Of a stretch of 64,000 nt of DNA, positions 8,896 to 17,725 are shown piece after piece (position 1 is the stretch's first letter; each line of letters starts with the position of its first letter). This DNA comes from Neorhizobium galegae (lineage in GTDB: Bacteria; Pseudomonadota; Alphaproteobacteria; Rhizobiales; Rhizobiaceae), in the NCBI RefSeq assembly GCF_021391675.1, contig NZ_CP090096.1, forward strand, positions 124,001 to 188,000, in the 5' to 3' direction. A program made the position numbers and the translations under genes. Below the pieces are notes generated by a model. It worked only from the letters and a program-made list of their open reading frames with translations, searched no databases and was not told where the DNA came from.

Positions 8896-11214
8896 ATGAT
8901 TTCTGTGCGCCCTGCCTCCTCCCGCGGGGCGCGCAACTCCGATCCAAAGGGGCAGCGTGTGACGTTCGACGAAGCGATAGACGCCACCGGCGTTTTCAGA
9001 AACGCAAAAATCTTTCGGCTCGGCGCGGATTTGGCAATCCTTGTCTGGGATCTCTCCCCGCCATTTCCCGCAACCACCAAGTGCCTGTTGTCGATGGATC
9101 GCTCACCGGTGCCGCTGGTCAGCATGATGCTTCCACTCGGCCACGGAAGACAACGCATGTTCTGGGCGATGCGACCGGAACAGCAGCCAGTGAATGTGGA
9201 CATCTGCACGGAACACGGCGGAATCGCCGAAACTGTCGTCATGCAGCCGGCGCACATGCTCACGCCACTCGATGTGGAAGCGCTGTTTACGGATCTTGCG
9301 CCGGGTTCCCGCATCAAGTTCGTCAACAACCTGCTGACCGTCTGGCGAAGCGCCTTCCGCATCGCCGGCGACCACCTTTTCCATATGATCGTTGAAGACG
9401 CCCTCCATGCGCTCGTGCCGGAACCGCAGGCCGCCAGCATCGTCTGCCAGGTTGCCCAGGGGCGCCATCTGATCGAGACGGCGATCAATCCGGACCTCGG
9501 CGACATCATAGCGATCTATGCGATCGGCGCGGCTTCGATCGCACGCATGGCCGCAAGGCCTGTCCTCGGACGCAAAGCGAAAAGCGGTCTGCAACCCTGC
9601 CATTTCATCGCGGAAGCGCCTTTTCCCTCTCCTCCGTTTCTCATCGTCCTCTTGAGCAAGAATGGTGCCGCAATCCGGCAGCTTGCTGATGGCAAGCCTC
9701 GTCATCCCAGCCTTCAGAACTGGTGGAGCAAAAACCGTGAGGCGGCGGAACTGCGCGAGATGATCGTTCGCTGCCTCGCCACCTTGCCGGAAGGCAGCGC
9801 CGCGACGGCGATCGACCTTCAGGTCAACGCCCCGCTGCCTGCAAACCGGATTGCCAAGTCGTCGATGCATCCGTCCGGGGAAATCGATCTCGCCCTGGCG
9901 CTCGACGATGGCCTTCTGGCAGGCGGCTGGTTCCATGCACCGTCATCCGCCTTCGCCGGCATCGACTACGTCAAGGAAGACGGCACGGCCGTTCCGCTTG
10001 ACGCAAACAGCTACAAATTCCCGGCCTGGGCGGAAGGCAAGGATGAGAAGAGCAAGACCGATGTGACCGGCTTCGTTGCCTGGATCCCGCTGACCGAATC
10101 TCCCGGCCCGCTCCTGCAGCCGCGATTTCAGTTGCGCCTTGCTTCGGGAGCGGTCAGGCCGCTGATACCGAAGCCGCAGCCTTTCGAGCCCGCAACGCAG
10201 CGAAACCATGTCCTGCGCGCCGTGCCGGCGCAGCATGCGGTCGACAGTGCGTTCCGCACGATCCTCGCGCCCGCCCTGCAGGACATAGAGCGGCGATTGG
10301 GCAAGACCATCGAGGTCGATTCCACCAAGGACTACAGCCTGTCCGAAACCACACCCCTCGTTTCGATTGTCATACCTCTCTACAAGGTCCTCGATTTCCT
10401 GCGCTTCCAACTGTCGGGAATGGCCACCGATCCGTGGCTAGTCGCCAATGCCGAGATCATCTTCGTCCTCGATTCACCGGAAATCCAGGATGAGACGGAG
10501 CATATGCTGGGCGGCCTGCACCTCCTGCACGGACTGCCGATGAAGCTGGTCGTCATGAACCGCAACAGCGGCTACGCACGGGCCTGCAATGCCGGCGCAC
10601 GGTTTGCCCGCGGCGCCATTCTGGTCATGCTCAATTCGGATGTCGTGCCAAAGGGACCAGGTTGGCTTCAGGTGCTGTCGCGGCCGCTGCTGGAAAACAG
10701 CAGGCTGGGCGCCATCGGCCCGAAACTGCTGTTCGAAGACGGATCGCTGCAGCATGCCGGCCTTTATTTTGGCCGCGACCAGCGCGGGATCTGGTTGAAC
10801 CACCATTTCAACAAGGGCATGCCCGGCGACTATGCTCCCGCCCAACAAGCCCGCGAGGTTCCCGGCGTCACCGGCGCCTGCCTCGTGACCCGCAGGGTCA
10901 TCTACGAGCGCGTCGGCGGCTTCACCGAGGACTACGTGATCGGCGACTACGAGGACAGTGACCTCTGCCTCAAGATCCGCCGTCTCGGGCTCCAGATCGC
11001 CTATGAGCCGGCTGCGTGCCTGTATCATTTCGAGCGCCGCTCGATCCGCCGTAGCCAGGACTATATGCGCGGTGTTGCCAGCCAATACAATTCATGGCTG
11101 CACACGCAACGCTGGGAAGACGATATCACCGACTTGATGGCGAACCAATTCGGCAGAGATCAAGATCGCCCCGCCGCCACGAATGGGAGAGACCGGGAAA
11201 GGAACGCAGCGTGA
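8896..11214 (+). CDS. wgeB: Large glycosyltransferase with N-terminal accessory region, WgeB/ExpE2-like
   Basis: 772 residues. Residues 1-480 form an accessory region of unknown fold. Residues about 485-740 form a GT2 (GT-A) domain: PLVSIVIPLYK, NRNSGYARACNAGARFARG, the metal-binding NSD in LVMLNSDVVPKGPGWL (about 578-591), GVTGACLVTRRVIYERVGGF and the catalytic-base motif YEDSDLCLKIRRLG. This is the rhamnosyl/galactosyl-transferase-like subgroup. It starts two bases after the RTX stop; an alternative GTG at 8959 has a good AAGGGG site and would remove 21 residues. Its stop overlaps the next gene (GTGA). It likely adds a sugar to the EPS repeat unit. Confidence 0.85.
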   Translation: MISVRPASSRGARNSDPKGQRVTFDEAIDATGVFRNAKIFRLGADLAILVWDLSPPFPATTKCLLSMDRSPVPLVSMMLPLGHGRQRMFWAMRPEQQPVNVDICTEHGGIAETVVMQPAHMLTPLDVEALFTDLAPGSRIKFVNNLLTVWRSAFRIAGDHLFHMIVEDALHALVPEPQAASIVCQVAQGRHLIETAINPDLGDIIAIYAIGAASIARMAARPVLGRKAKSGLQPCHFIAEAPFPSPPFLIVLLSKNGAAIRQLADGKPRHPSLQNWWSKNREAAELREMIVRCLATLPEGSAATAIDLQVNAPLPANRIAKSSMHPSGEIDLALALDDGLLAGGWFHAPSSAFAGIDYVKEDGTAVPLDANSYKFPAWAEGKDEKSKTDVTGFVAWIPLTESPGPLLQPRFQLRLASGAVRPLIPKPQPFEPATQRNHVLRAVPAQHAVDSAFRTILAPALQDIERRLGKTIEVDSTKDYSLSETTPLVSIVIPLYKVLDFLRFQLSGMATDPWLVANAEIIFVLDSPEIQDETEHMLGGLHLLHGLPMKLVVMNRNSGYARACNAGARFARGAILVMLNSDVVPKGPGWLQVLSRPLLENSRLGAIGPKLLFEDGSLQHAGLYFGRDQRGIWLNHHFNKGMPGDYAPAQQAREVPGVTGACLVTRRVIYERVGGFTEDYVIGDYEDSDLCLKIRRLGLQIAYEPAACLYHFERRSIRRSQDYMRGVASQYNSWLHTQRWEDDITDLMANQFGRDQDRPAATNGRDRERNAA

Positions 11215-12050
11215 CACAGATAGCACTCGCGCACCCTTCCAAGCCGGCTCGGCTGGTCGATGAGGACCGTGTTCGCTGGCTGCTTGAAGCCGTTCGGAGC
11301 AACCGTTTTCTGCCGCAGCCGGAACCCACCAATGTCTTCGTGGGGGACGGTGATTTTCGTGCGATAGGCGCAGAATTCCTCGGGCACTTCATCCGTATCG
11401 GCGGCCTGCGCGAAGAGGCCCGCGTGCTCGACATCGGCTGCGGTATCGGCCGGATGGCCGTGCCGCTCACCCAGTATCTCGATCCGCAGACGAGCCGCTA
11501 CGATGGCATCGACCCGGTCGAGGGCGGCATCGACTGGTGCCAGCGGACGATCACGCCCGTCTACTCCAATTTCGCCTTCCAGCGACTGGATATCGCGCAC
11601 GAACTCTACAATCCGAACGGCAAGGTCAGCGGCAAGGTCCTGAGGCTTCCCTTTCCGGATCACCATTTCGACTTCGTCGTCATGACGTCGGTGGTCACTC
11701 ACCTGCCCCCTGCGGAAGTCCTCGTTTACCTCGCCGAGGTTCGCAGGGTCCTGTCACCCGGCGGACGCCTGTTCATGACGGCCTTCGTGGTCGACCGGAT
11801 CGCGGCGGCAAACGAGCACGGGCGGCGCGATCCGCGCCTTGCGTTCCGCCGTTATGGCGAAAGCCCGTGCTGGTTCGTGCCCAACCAGGCGCCGCTTGCG
11901 GCGGTCGGCTTCGAAGACGGCTTTCTGGACAAGGCGCTCGAACGGGCCGGCCTCTCCATCGCCCTGAAATCGCTTGGCCATTGGCGGGGCACCAATGCGG
12001 CTCACCATCAGGATTTCATCGTAGCGAAGCGCCGGGGAAATGGCCGATGA
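11211..12050 (+). CDS. SAM-dependent class I methyltransferase
   Basis: A 279-residue Rossmann-fold methyltransferase. Motif I VLDIGCGIGRMA is at residues 72-83, the acidic post-I region YDGIDPVEGGIDWC at about 97-110, and the later strands DFVVMTSVVTHLPP and VLSPGGRLFMTAF follow in order. The GTG start overlaps the previous stop (GTGA) and has AAAGGAAC upstream; a longer in-frame reading from 11094 would run back into the glycosyltransferase gene. It could methylate a sugar of the polysaccharide or cap a glycan chain. No residue pattern lets me tell O- from C-methylation. Confidence 0.85.
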   Translation: MTQIALAHPSKPARLVDEDRVRWLLEAVRSNRFLPQPEPTNVFVGDGDFRAIGAEFLGHFIRIGGLREEARVLDIGCGIGRMAVPLTQYLDPQTSRYDGIDPVEGGIDWCQRTITPVYSNFAFQRLDIAHELYNPNGKVSGKVLRLPFPDHHFDFVVMTSVVTHLPPAEVLVYLAEVRRVLSPGGRLFMTAFVVDRIAAANEHGRRDPRLAFRRYGESPCWFVPNQAPLAAVGFEDGFLDKALERAGLSIALKSLGHWRGTNAAHHQDFIVAKRRGNGR

Positions 12051-13309
12051 GCAAGCGCATTCTGGTCGCTGCCCACAATCATCCCTCCCTTCACCCGGGC
12101 GGAACCGAAATATTCGCTCATGACCTGTTTCGCGCCTATCAGCGCGAGGGCCATGAAGCTCTGTTTCTGGGTGCCACAAACCATATTCATCGCGAAGCGA
12201 GACCAGGCACGAGTTTCCAGAGCATCGGTTCGGCGGGAGACGAAATACTGCTGTGGTCCGGACATTTCGACCGCTTCTTCATGAGCCAGATCGACCTCTA
12301 TGGTGTCGTGCCCGACATAGCGGAGTTGCTGCTCGATTTCCGGCCGGATGTGGTTCATCTCCATCACATGCTGCTGCTTGGCGCCGAGTTCCCTCACATC
12401 GTCCGCCGCACCCTGCCCGACTGCCAGATCGTCATGACACTCCACGACTACTACCCCATCTGCCACCATGACGGCCTGATGGTGCGCACTGGCAGCAAGG
12501 AGCTTTGTCACCAGTCCAGCCCGGACCGCTGCCATGCCTGCTTCAAGGACATTCCGCTTGATCGCTTTGCCTTGCGCGAACGCCACCTGAAGGCCCTGTT
12601 GAGCACGGTTGACCACTTCGTCTCGCCAAGCGCCTTTTTGCGGGATCGCTACGTGCAATGGGGACTGGACGAAGATACGATCAGCGTCATTCCCAATGGC
12701 ATCCCCGCCCGCAAAGCCGGCCTGCGAAGAGATCTGCTCCAGGGCGGGAAGCCGGTCTTCGGATATTTCGGCAATCTCAATCCCTGGAAAGGGGTGACCG
12801 TCTTGCTCGAGGCTGCGCGTCAGCTTCTGGCCGACGGCCTGGATTTCGAACTTCGCGTCCATGGCGGCGCGCCCTTCCAGAGCGAGACGTTCGTCGAGGA
12901 GATCAATCGGCGCTTTGCCGAAACATCAGCATCCGTGCAGGCCCGAGGCCCCTATCGACGCGAAGATATCGGCGATCTGGTGGCCGCGGTCGATTGCACC
13001 ATCGTTCCTTCCGTCTGGTGGGAAAACGCACCGCTGGTCATTCAGGAAGCCCAGGCGCAAGGCCGTCCGGTCATCGCCAGCAATATCGGCGGAATGGCTG
13101 AAATGGTCGAGCATGGCGTCAACGGCCTGACCGTCCCACCCAACGATGCCCGGGCGCTCGCCGCGGCGATGCGCGACATCGTGGAAAACCCTAAACTGCT
13201 GCACCTGTTCGCGCAAAACGCCCGCAAGCCCGACGACATCGACACGACTGCCCGCCGCTATCTCAAGTGGATGGAGACGGTACAGCTTCAGGCATTGGAG
13301 AGCGTATGA
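12047..13309 (+). CDS. Glycosyltransferase family 4, copy A
   Basis: A 420-residue GT-B glycosyltransferase. The N-terminal half starts MSKRILVAAHNHPSLHPGGTE and has a four-cysteine patch (CHHDG ... LC ... RCHAC, about residues 139-166). The C-terminal half has VFGYFGNLNPWKGV, the donor-site motif PSVWWENAPLVIQEA with the conserved Glu pair, and SNIGGMAEMVEHGVNG. It starts inside the stop of the methyltransferase gene (ATGA). It is clearly a paralog of the glycosyltransferase at 16322, which shares the cysteine patch, PSVWWEN and IGGMAE. The long frame open upstream of this ATG is in another gene and was not used. Confidence 0.88.
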   Translation: MSKRILVAAHNHPSLHPGGTEIFAHDLFRAYQREGHEALFLGATNHIHREARPGTSFQSIGSAGDEILLWSGHFDRFFMSQIDLYGVVPDIAELLLDFRPDVVHLHHMLLLGAEFPHIVRRTLPDCQIVMTLHDYYPICHHDGLMVRTGSKELCHQSSPDRCHACFKDIPLDRFALRERHLKALLSTVDHFVSPSAFLRDRYVQWGLDEDTISVIPNGIPARKAGLRRDLLQGGKPVFGYFGNLNPWKGVTVLLEAARQLLADGLDFELRVHGGAPFQSETFVEEINRRFAETSASVQARGPYRREDIGDLVAAVDCTIVPSVWWENAPLVIQEAQAQGRPVIASNIGGMAEMVEHGVNGLTVPPNDARALAAAMRDIVENPKLLHLFAQNARKPDDIDTTARRYLKWMETVQLQALESV

Positions 13310-14037
13310 CCAGTCCCGCCGAACGACCGGATGCCGCATCCGAACAGGACAACGTCAAGCCGATGAACGGCCGGGTGGACGCCGTCGACATGGGCAGAAT
13401 TTTCGGCTGGGCATACGACCCGATGGCGCCAGATCAACGGCTGACCATCCGTGTCCTTCTCGATGGCAAGGTAATTGCCGAGGCCGTTGCCGATCGCAAT
13501 CGTCCCGACCTGCGGCGCAACGGTATCGGCGACGGCAAACACGCATTCGAAATCGCGCTGCCCGATCCCCTCCATTCGCGAGCCAACGATATCGTCGTCA
13601 TGGCGCGCAATGGAAGCGGTTCCGAACAGGCTCTGCGTGTTCCGCAGCCTAACGAACAGGCGGCCGAAGCCCTGATCGCCGCGCCGCTGGCAAAAGTGCT
13701 CGACAAGCTTGATGTGCTGATGGCGTCGCAGCGGCAGTTGCAGGTCTCGCAGCGCTCCCTGCAGCGCGCGCCGGAAATCGATGCGGATAAGACTGAAGCC
13801 ACCGGCCTGACTGAAATCGGCAACGCTGTCGAAAACCTCAAGGTGGAGGTCAGCCAACGACTGAACGACCTCGATGTCCACCTGATGCGGCTGGACGGGG
13901 TCGTGGCGGGGATGGAAAAGAACCTCAATACATTGAAGAAGCGGGCGAACGCCGAATTCAAACCCATGCTGTTGCTGCTGTTCGTTCTCGTCGGATTTAC
14001 CGCTGGCGCCGGCCTTGCGCTGATTGTCAGGATCTGA
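13306..14037 (+). CDS. Membrane-anchored protein with GWxYDP carbohydrate-type module
   Basis: A 243-residue protein with three parts. An N-terminal beta module (about residues 22-105) opens NGRVDAVDMGRIFGWAYDP and closes GIGDGKHAFEIALP; such modules are attached to glycosyltransferases in rhizobia. A charged coiled-coil region follows (about 130-215), then one C-terminal membrane helix (about 218-240, MLLLLFVLVGFTAGAGLAL) with a very short tail. The layout is that of a tail-anchored protein facing the cytoplasm, perhaps scaffolding the neighbouring glycosyltransferases at the membrane; that role is inference. It is coupled by an ATGA overlap to the GT4 gene before it. Confidence 0.75.
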   Translation: MTSPAERPDAASEQDNVKPMNGRVDAVDMGRIFGWAYDPMAPDQRLTIRVLLDGKVIAEAVADRNRPDLRRNGIGDGKHAFEIALPDPLHSRANDIVVMARNGSGSEQALRVPQPNEQAAEALIAAPLAKVLDKLDVLMASQRQLQVSQRSLQRAPEIDADKTEATGLTEIGNAVENLKVEVSQRLNDLDVHLMRLDGVVAGMEKNLNTLKKRANAEFKPMLLLLFVLVGFTAGAGLALIVRI

Positions 14038-14054
14038 CCGAGGGAGGGCAAGGC

Positions 14055-16325
14055 ATGCTGCTTACGGAACAATCCCCCACGATTACCAGCCCTCCGGTTG
14101 CCAGCCCCCTGGTCGCCAAACCAACGCCCGCCAAGCAAGGGGCGAGCAAGGCGATGCGCCACGGAAGGGTTATCGGCTGCCGTGTCGACGAAACAACCCT
14201 GCTCGTTATCGGCCTCGGCCATGTCCCGGTCGGTGACGTGACGGTTGACGTCGGCGAAAATCAGACCGACACCCGAAACGCATTTGTCTCGGAATGGCGA
14301 TTGGCCGCATCCTCACCGCGGGCCAAGCAAGGCTTTGCGGCGCTCCTTCCGGCAGGGGACACGGACCTTGCCATGACCACGATACGCTTCGGAGAGAAGG
14401 AGACGGGCACGCCCTACATCTTTGCGTCCCGTCTTGTCTCAACGGAGGAAGCAGCCGCGCTCATGCTGGAGTCCGCCGGATCTCAGTCGGCCGCCGTCAT
14501 AAACCGGCTCGTGGACGCGCTGATGACCGGCGATCTCAGCCGCCGCAGGCTTCTCACCATAACCGCGCTTTTACAGGCGACCCACGCCACTGATGGCTTC
14601 GTCGAGTTGATCGGCGAGAGCCATGACGGCGTGACATTCCTGCATGGCTGGAGCCGCGGCATGGCGCCCGGGCCTTGCCGGATGTCCCTGATCGGAAGGG
14701 CGACACCGGTGGTCGCGGAATGCGGTATAGCCACCTTTACACGTCCCGACGCTCCCGATGGCGCCGCTGGTTTTGTCGGCCTTATCGAGACGGACGAGGC
14801 TGCCCGCGCTGCCGACATTGAGGGTCTGATCTTTCGAGGGCGCGCCGGTTGGAGGCATATTGCGGTCCACCCTCGAAAACGCATCGCCGATCCGCAGGAA
14901 ACGCCCGAACATATCCGGTCGATCCTAATGCGCACCCATGGCACGCCGGACGTGCTCCTGTCCCTGCGGGCGGCCGCCAACAGCTTCGAGGGCAAGGAAA
15001 CCGTCTCCAGCCTGCCCTATCTCGTCCGGATGGGAATAGACAGCATGTTCGAGGCCGAAGCGGGAAATCTCCTCATCTCCGGCTGGCTTTATGACCCCGA
15101 TGGCCACGTCGCGACAGTCAGACTGCGCCGACGCAATGCCGCGGCCGGCCTCGACGAGCACTGGACGCGCTTCGATCGCCCCGATGTATCGGACAGTTTC
15201 AGCGAACAGTCGCACTTTGTGCCGGGTCTCCGGGGAGATCAGCGCGCCCACGGCTTCGTCGCCCACGCCCAGCTATCGGGTGAAGATCCCGGTGCCCTCC
15301 CTTATTTCGAACTGACGCTGCAGGATTCGCGCCGTGCGTTTCTGCCGGTAAAACCGACACGCCTTTCGGCACGTTCGGCGGCATTGCGCCAGATCGGCTC
15401 GATCGATCCCGCCAACAGCGCGCTGCCGGAGATCGTCGATACACACATTGTCCCGTTCCTCACACAATCATCAGGAAGATCCGCGCCGGTCATCGAAACG
15501 ATCGTAGATGCCGGATTCTTCGATGAGGAAAACGGCTTGCCGATCATCATCGGCGTAGGCGAAAGCGAGGAAGACATCTCCCCACTGCTCGCCCTGCTCG
15601 CGCTCGATCCGGAAACCCGAAGCGCGCCGATTGTGGTCGCCATGCCTGCCGAGCGGTTTCGCAGGCAGGCCGCCCGCCTCAAGGAGCTCGCGCGCTTCTA
15701 TCGCCTTTCGGTCAGGTTGGTGTCGATGAAGGGAACGGGCGACGTCTTCGACATGCTGGAAGCGGGCACGCAGGCGCTTTCCTGTGAAACGGTCGTGTCG
15801 CTCTCCGCCTCACTGATCCCGCACGGGACAGGCTGGTATGGCAAGCTCGTAGCCGCGGCTTCCGCGATGAAAGGAAGCATAGTCTCGCCCGTCCTGGCTT
15901 ACGAAGACCATTCGGTTCGCTGGGCGGGAAGCTGGATCGACGACGGCAACGACGACCAACCGGTTGTCGGCCGCTACGCCGGATATCCGATTAAAGCGGT
16001 GACGGACATGAAGGTGACCAGCATCGCGGCGGCATCGCTCGAATGCTGCGTCATGCCCCGCGACGCCCTGTCGCGCGCGGGCGGCTTTTCCGGCGGCTAT
16101 CTCGGCACGCAGGAAAAGGGTCTGGATCTCGGCCTCCGCCTCAGCCGGTCCGGGTTCGACTCCTATTTGCTGCCGTCGGTGCAGATGTGGGGCTGCGACG
16201 ACGCACGCGCCGGCGACAGCCCTGCGATGACGGCTTTAGTGGAAGAGGTCGATCGAAAAATCTTCAAGAGCCAATGGCTGGCTATCCTCACCGTTGAAAA
16301 GCATCTGGAAAAGAGGCCCGCATGA
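14055..16325 (+). CDS. Degenerate glycosyltransferase-like protein with carbohydrate-type module
   Basis: 756 residues. A middle module (about 335-435) has the same signature as the preceding gene (SGWLYDPDGHVATVRL ... AHGFVAHAQL). The C-terminal part (about 480-740) follows the GT2 domain of the 8896 gene in order, but the metal-binding NSD is replaced by SAS in VSLSASLIPHGTGWY (582-586), and the catalytic YEDSDL becomes TQEKGLDL. The outline is kept (CCVMPRDALSRAGGF, LGLRLSRSGF). I read it as a pseudo-glycosyltransferase, perhaps an allosteric or scaffolding partner. It overlaps the next gene by ATGA. A divergent but active enzyme cannot be excluded. Confidence 0.7.
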   Translation: MLLTEQSPTITSPPVASPLVAKPTPAKQGASKAMRHGRVIGCRVDETTLLVIGLGHVPVGDVTVDVGENQTDTRNAFVSEWRLAASSPRAKQGFAALLPAGDTDLAMTTIRFGEKETGTPYIFASRLVSTEEAAALMLESAGSQSAAVINRLVDALMTGDLSRRRLLTITALLQATHATDGFVELIGESHDGVTFLHGWSRGMAPGPCRMSLIGRATPVVAECGIATFTRPDAPDGAAGFVGLIETDEAARAADIEGLIFRGRAGWRHIAVHPRKRIADPQETPEHIRSILMRTHGTPDVLLSLRAAANSFEGKETVSSLPYLVRMGIDSMFEAEAGNLLISGWLYDPDGHVATVRLRRRNAAAGLDEHWTRFDRPDVSDSFSEQSHFVPGLRGDQRAHGFVAHAQLSGEDPGALPYFELTLQDSRRAFLPVKPTRLSARSAALRQIGSIDPANSALPEIVDTHIVPFLTQSSGRSAPVIETIVDAGFFDEENGLPIIIGVGESEEDISPLLALLALDPETRSAPIVVAMPAERFRRQAARLKELARFYRLSVRLVSMKGTGDVFDMLEAGTQALSCETVVSLSASLIPHGTGWYGKLVAAASAMKGSIVSPVLAYEDHSVRWAGSWIDDGNDDQPVVGRYAGYPIKAVTDMKVTSIAAASLECCVMPRDALSRAGGFSGGYLGTQEKGLDLGLRLSRSGFDSYLLPSVQMWGCDDARAGDSPAMTALVEEVDRKIFKSQWLAILTVEKHLEKRPA

Positions 16326-17641
16326 ACGAGCAGCTTCGCGTCCTTGTCGTCTCGCATGCACATCCGTCGGTCTCGCTCGGCGGGGCGGAAATCGCGTCCC
16401 ACAACCTGCATCTTGGCCTGAAAGCGTTGCCGAATGTGGAATCGGTTTATCTGGCCCGGATTGGACACCCGGTGCCGCGGCACGCCGCATCCGCGCTGAT
16501 GAGCCTGCGCCTTGTCGAGGACGAATTGCTATTCCACACGGACGACTACGACCACTTCTTCCTGTCCAACGGCGATACTCGGGCGATCAGCCTGGACCTT
16601 TTACGTTTTGCGCGCGATCTCAGGCCCCATGTCATCCATTTCCATCATGTTCTCGGTATCGGCCTCGAAGCGCTCTATGCCTTGAGAGAGGCGTTTCCGC
16701 ACGCCGCCATCATCGTCACGTTCCATGAATATCTCTCGATCTGCCACAATCACGGACAGATGGTGAAACGGTCTTCCGGCCAGCTCTGCGAAACCGCATC
16801 CCCCGTCGCCTGCCACGGCTGCTTTCCCGATATCCCCGTCTCGCGCTTCCTGAAGCGGGAACTGTTCGCCCGCGGCATGCTCGGCCTTGCCGACGCTTTC
16901 GTTTCCCCCAGCCGGTTCCTGGCGGATCGCTACGCCGCATGGGGCATCGAAAGAGACAAGATCAGCGTGATCGAAAACGGCATCGCCATGGAAACAGCGG
17001 CGCCCGCGCGCGAGGTTCAAGGTCCCAAGCCGCGCCGAAATCGCTTTGCCTATTTCGGACAAATGACTCCATTCAAGGGCGCAGATCTCCTGATCGACGC
17101 CGTCTCGCGCATCCCGAAGGAGATATGGGGCGAAGACTCGTGCCTGATGATCTTCGGCGGCAATCTCGAGCGACAGCCGGTCGAGTTCCAGGAACGTATG
17201 AAGAAGCTCATCGCCGACGCCGGCCACCGCGTTCGCTTCTACGGCGCCTACCAGAACGCGGACGTGCCGCGTCTCATGCGTTCCGTCGACTGGGTGGTTC
17301 TGCCGTCCGTCTGGTGGGAGAACTCCCCGGTTGTCATTCAGGAAGCTCTGCTCCACCGCAGGCCGATGATCTGCTCCGATATCGGCGGAATGGCCGAGAA
17401 GGTGCGTGACGGAAAGGACGGCCTGCACTTTCGCGCAGGCAGCAGCCAGGATCTCGCGGATCGCATCGTTGAGGTGCTGGGCGATGGCAAAATCTGGGAG
17501 CGGCTGCGCGTTTCCATGCGCCAACCCGCCGACCGCGCCGCCTGCGCGCGCGAACACGTCAAACTCTATCGCGCATTGCTACGGCGGAAACTCGATGCCG
17601 CGATCGCCGAGAGCCCCAAGCTTCTCTCGCCCGCGCTTTAA
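16322..17641 (+). CDS. Glycosyltransferase family 4, copy B
   Basis: A 439-residue GT-B glycosyltransferase, paralogous to the gene at 12047. N-terminal VLVVSHAHPSVSLGGAEIA, the cysteine patch CHNHG ... LCETASPVACHGC, then NRFAYFGQMTPFKGAD, PSVWWENSPVVIQEA and SDIGGMAEKVRDGKDG in the donor-binding half. It is the last gene of the plus-strand wge-like run, which is joined by ATGA/GTGA overlaps apart from a 17-bp gap before the pseudo-glycosyltransferase. The next gene is convergent. The two paralogs may add the same sugar at different positions; that is a guess. Confidence 0.88.
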   Translation: MNEQLRVLVVSHAHPSVSLGGAEIASHNLHLGLKALPNVESVYLARIGHPVPRHAASALMSLRLVEDELLFHTDDYDHFFLSNGDTRAISLDLLRFARDLRPHVIHFHHVLGIGLEALYALREAFPHAAIIVTFHEYLSICHNHGQMVKRSSGQLCETASPVACHGCFPDIPVSRFLKRELFARGMLGLADAFVSPSRFLADRYAAWGIERDKISVIENGIAMETAAPAREVQGPKPRRNRFAYFGQMTPFKGADLLIDAVSRIPKEIWGEDSCLMIFGGNLERQPVEFQERMKKLIADAGHRVRFYGAYQNADVPRLMRSVDWVVLPSVWWENSPVVIQEALLHRRPMICSDIGGMAEKVRDGKDGLHFRAGSSQDLADRIVEVLGDGKIWERLRVSMRQPADRAACAREHVKLYRALLRRKLDAAIAESPKLLSPAL

Positions 17642-17725
17642 AAGACACTCGGGTCGAGAAAAGCCGGGGGTATCGTTCTTCTATGCAAAGGCCGCCTTGT
17701 CTCGGCAGGCTCGGCAAAATTCGGA

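Noticed and set aside
11537-13309. 590-residue reading of the GT4 gene
   Set aside because: The first 170 residues overlap the methyltransferase gene in another frame; the ATG at 12047 gives a normal GT4 N-terminus.
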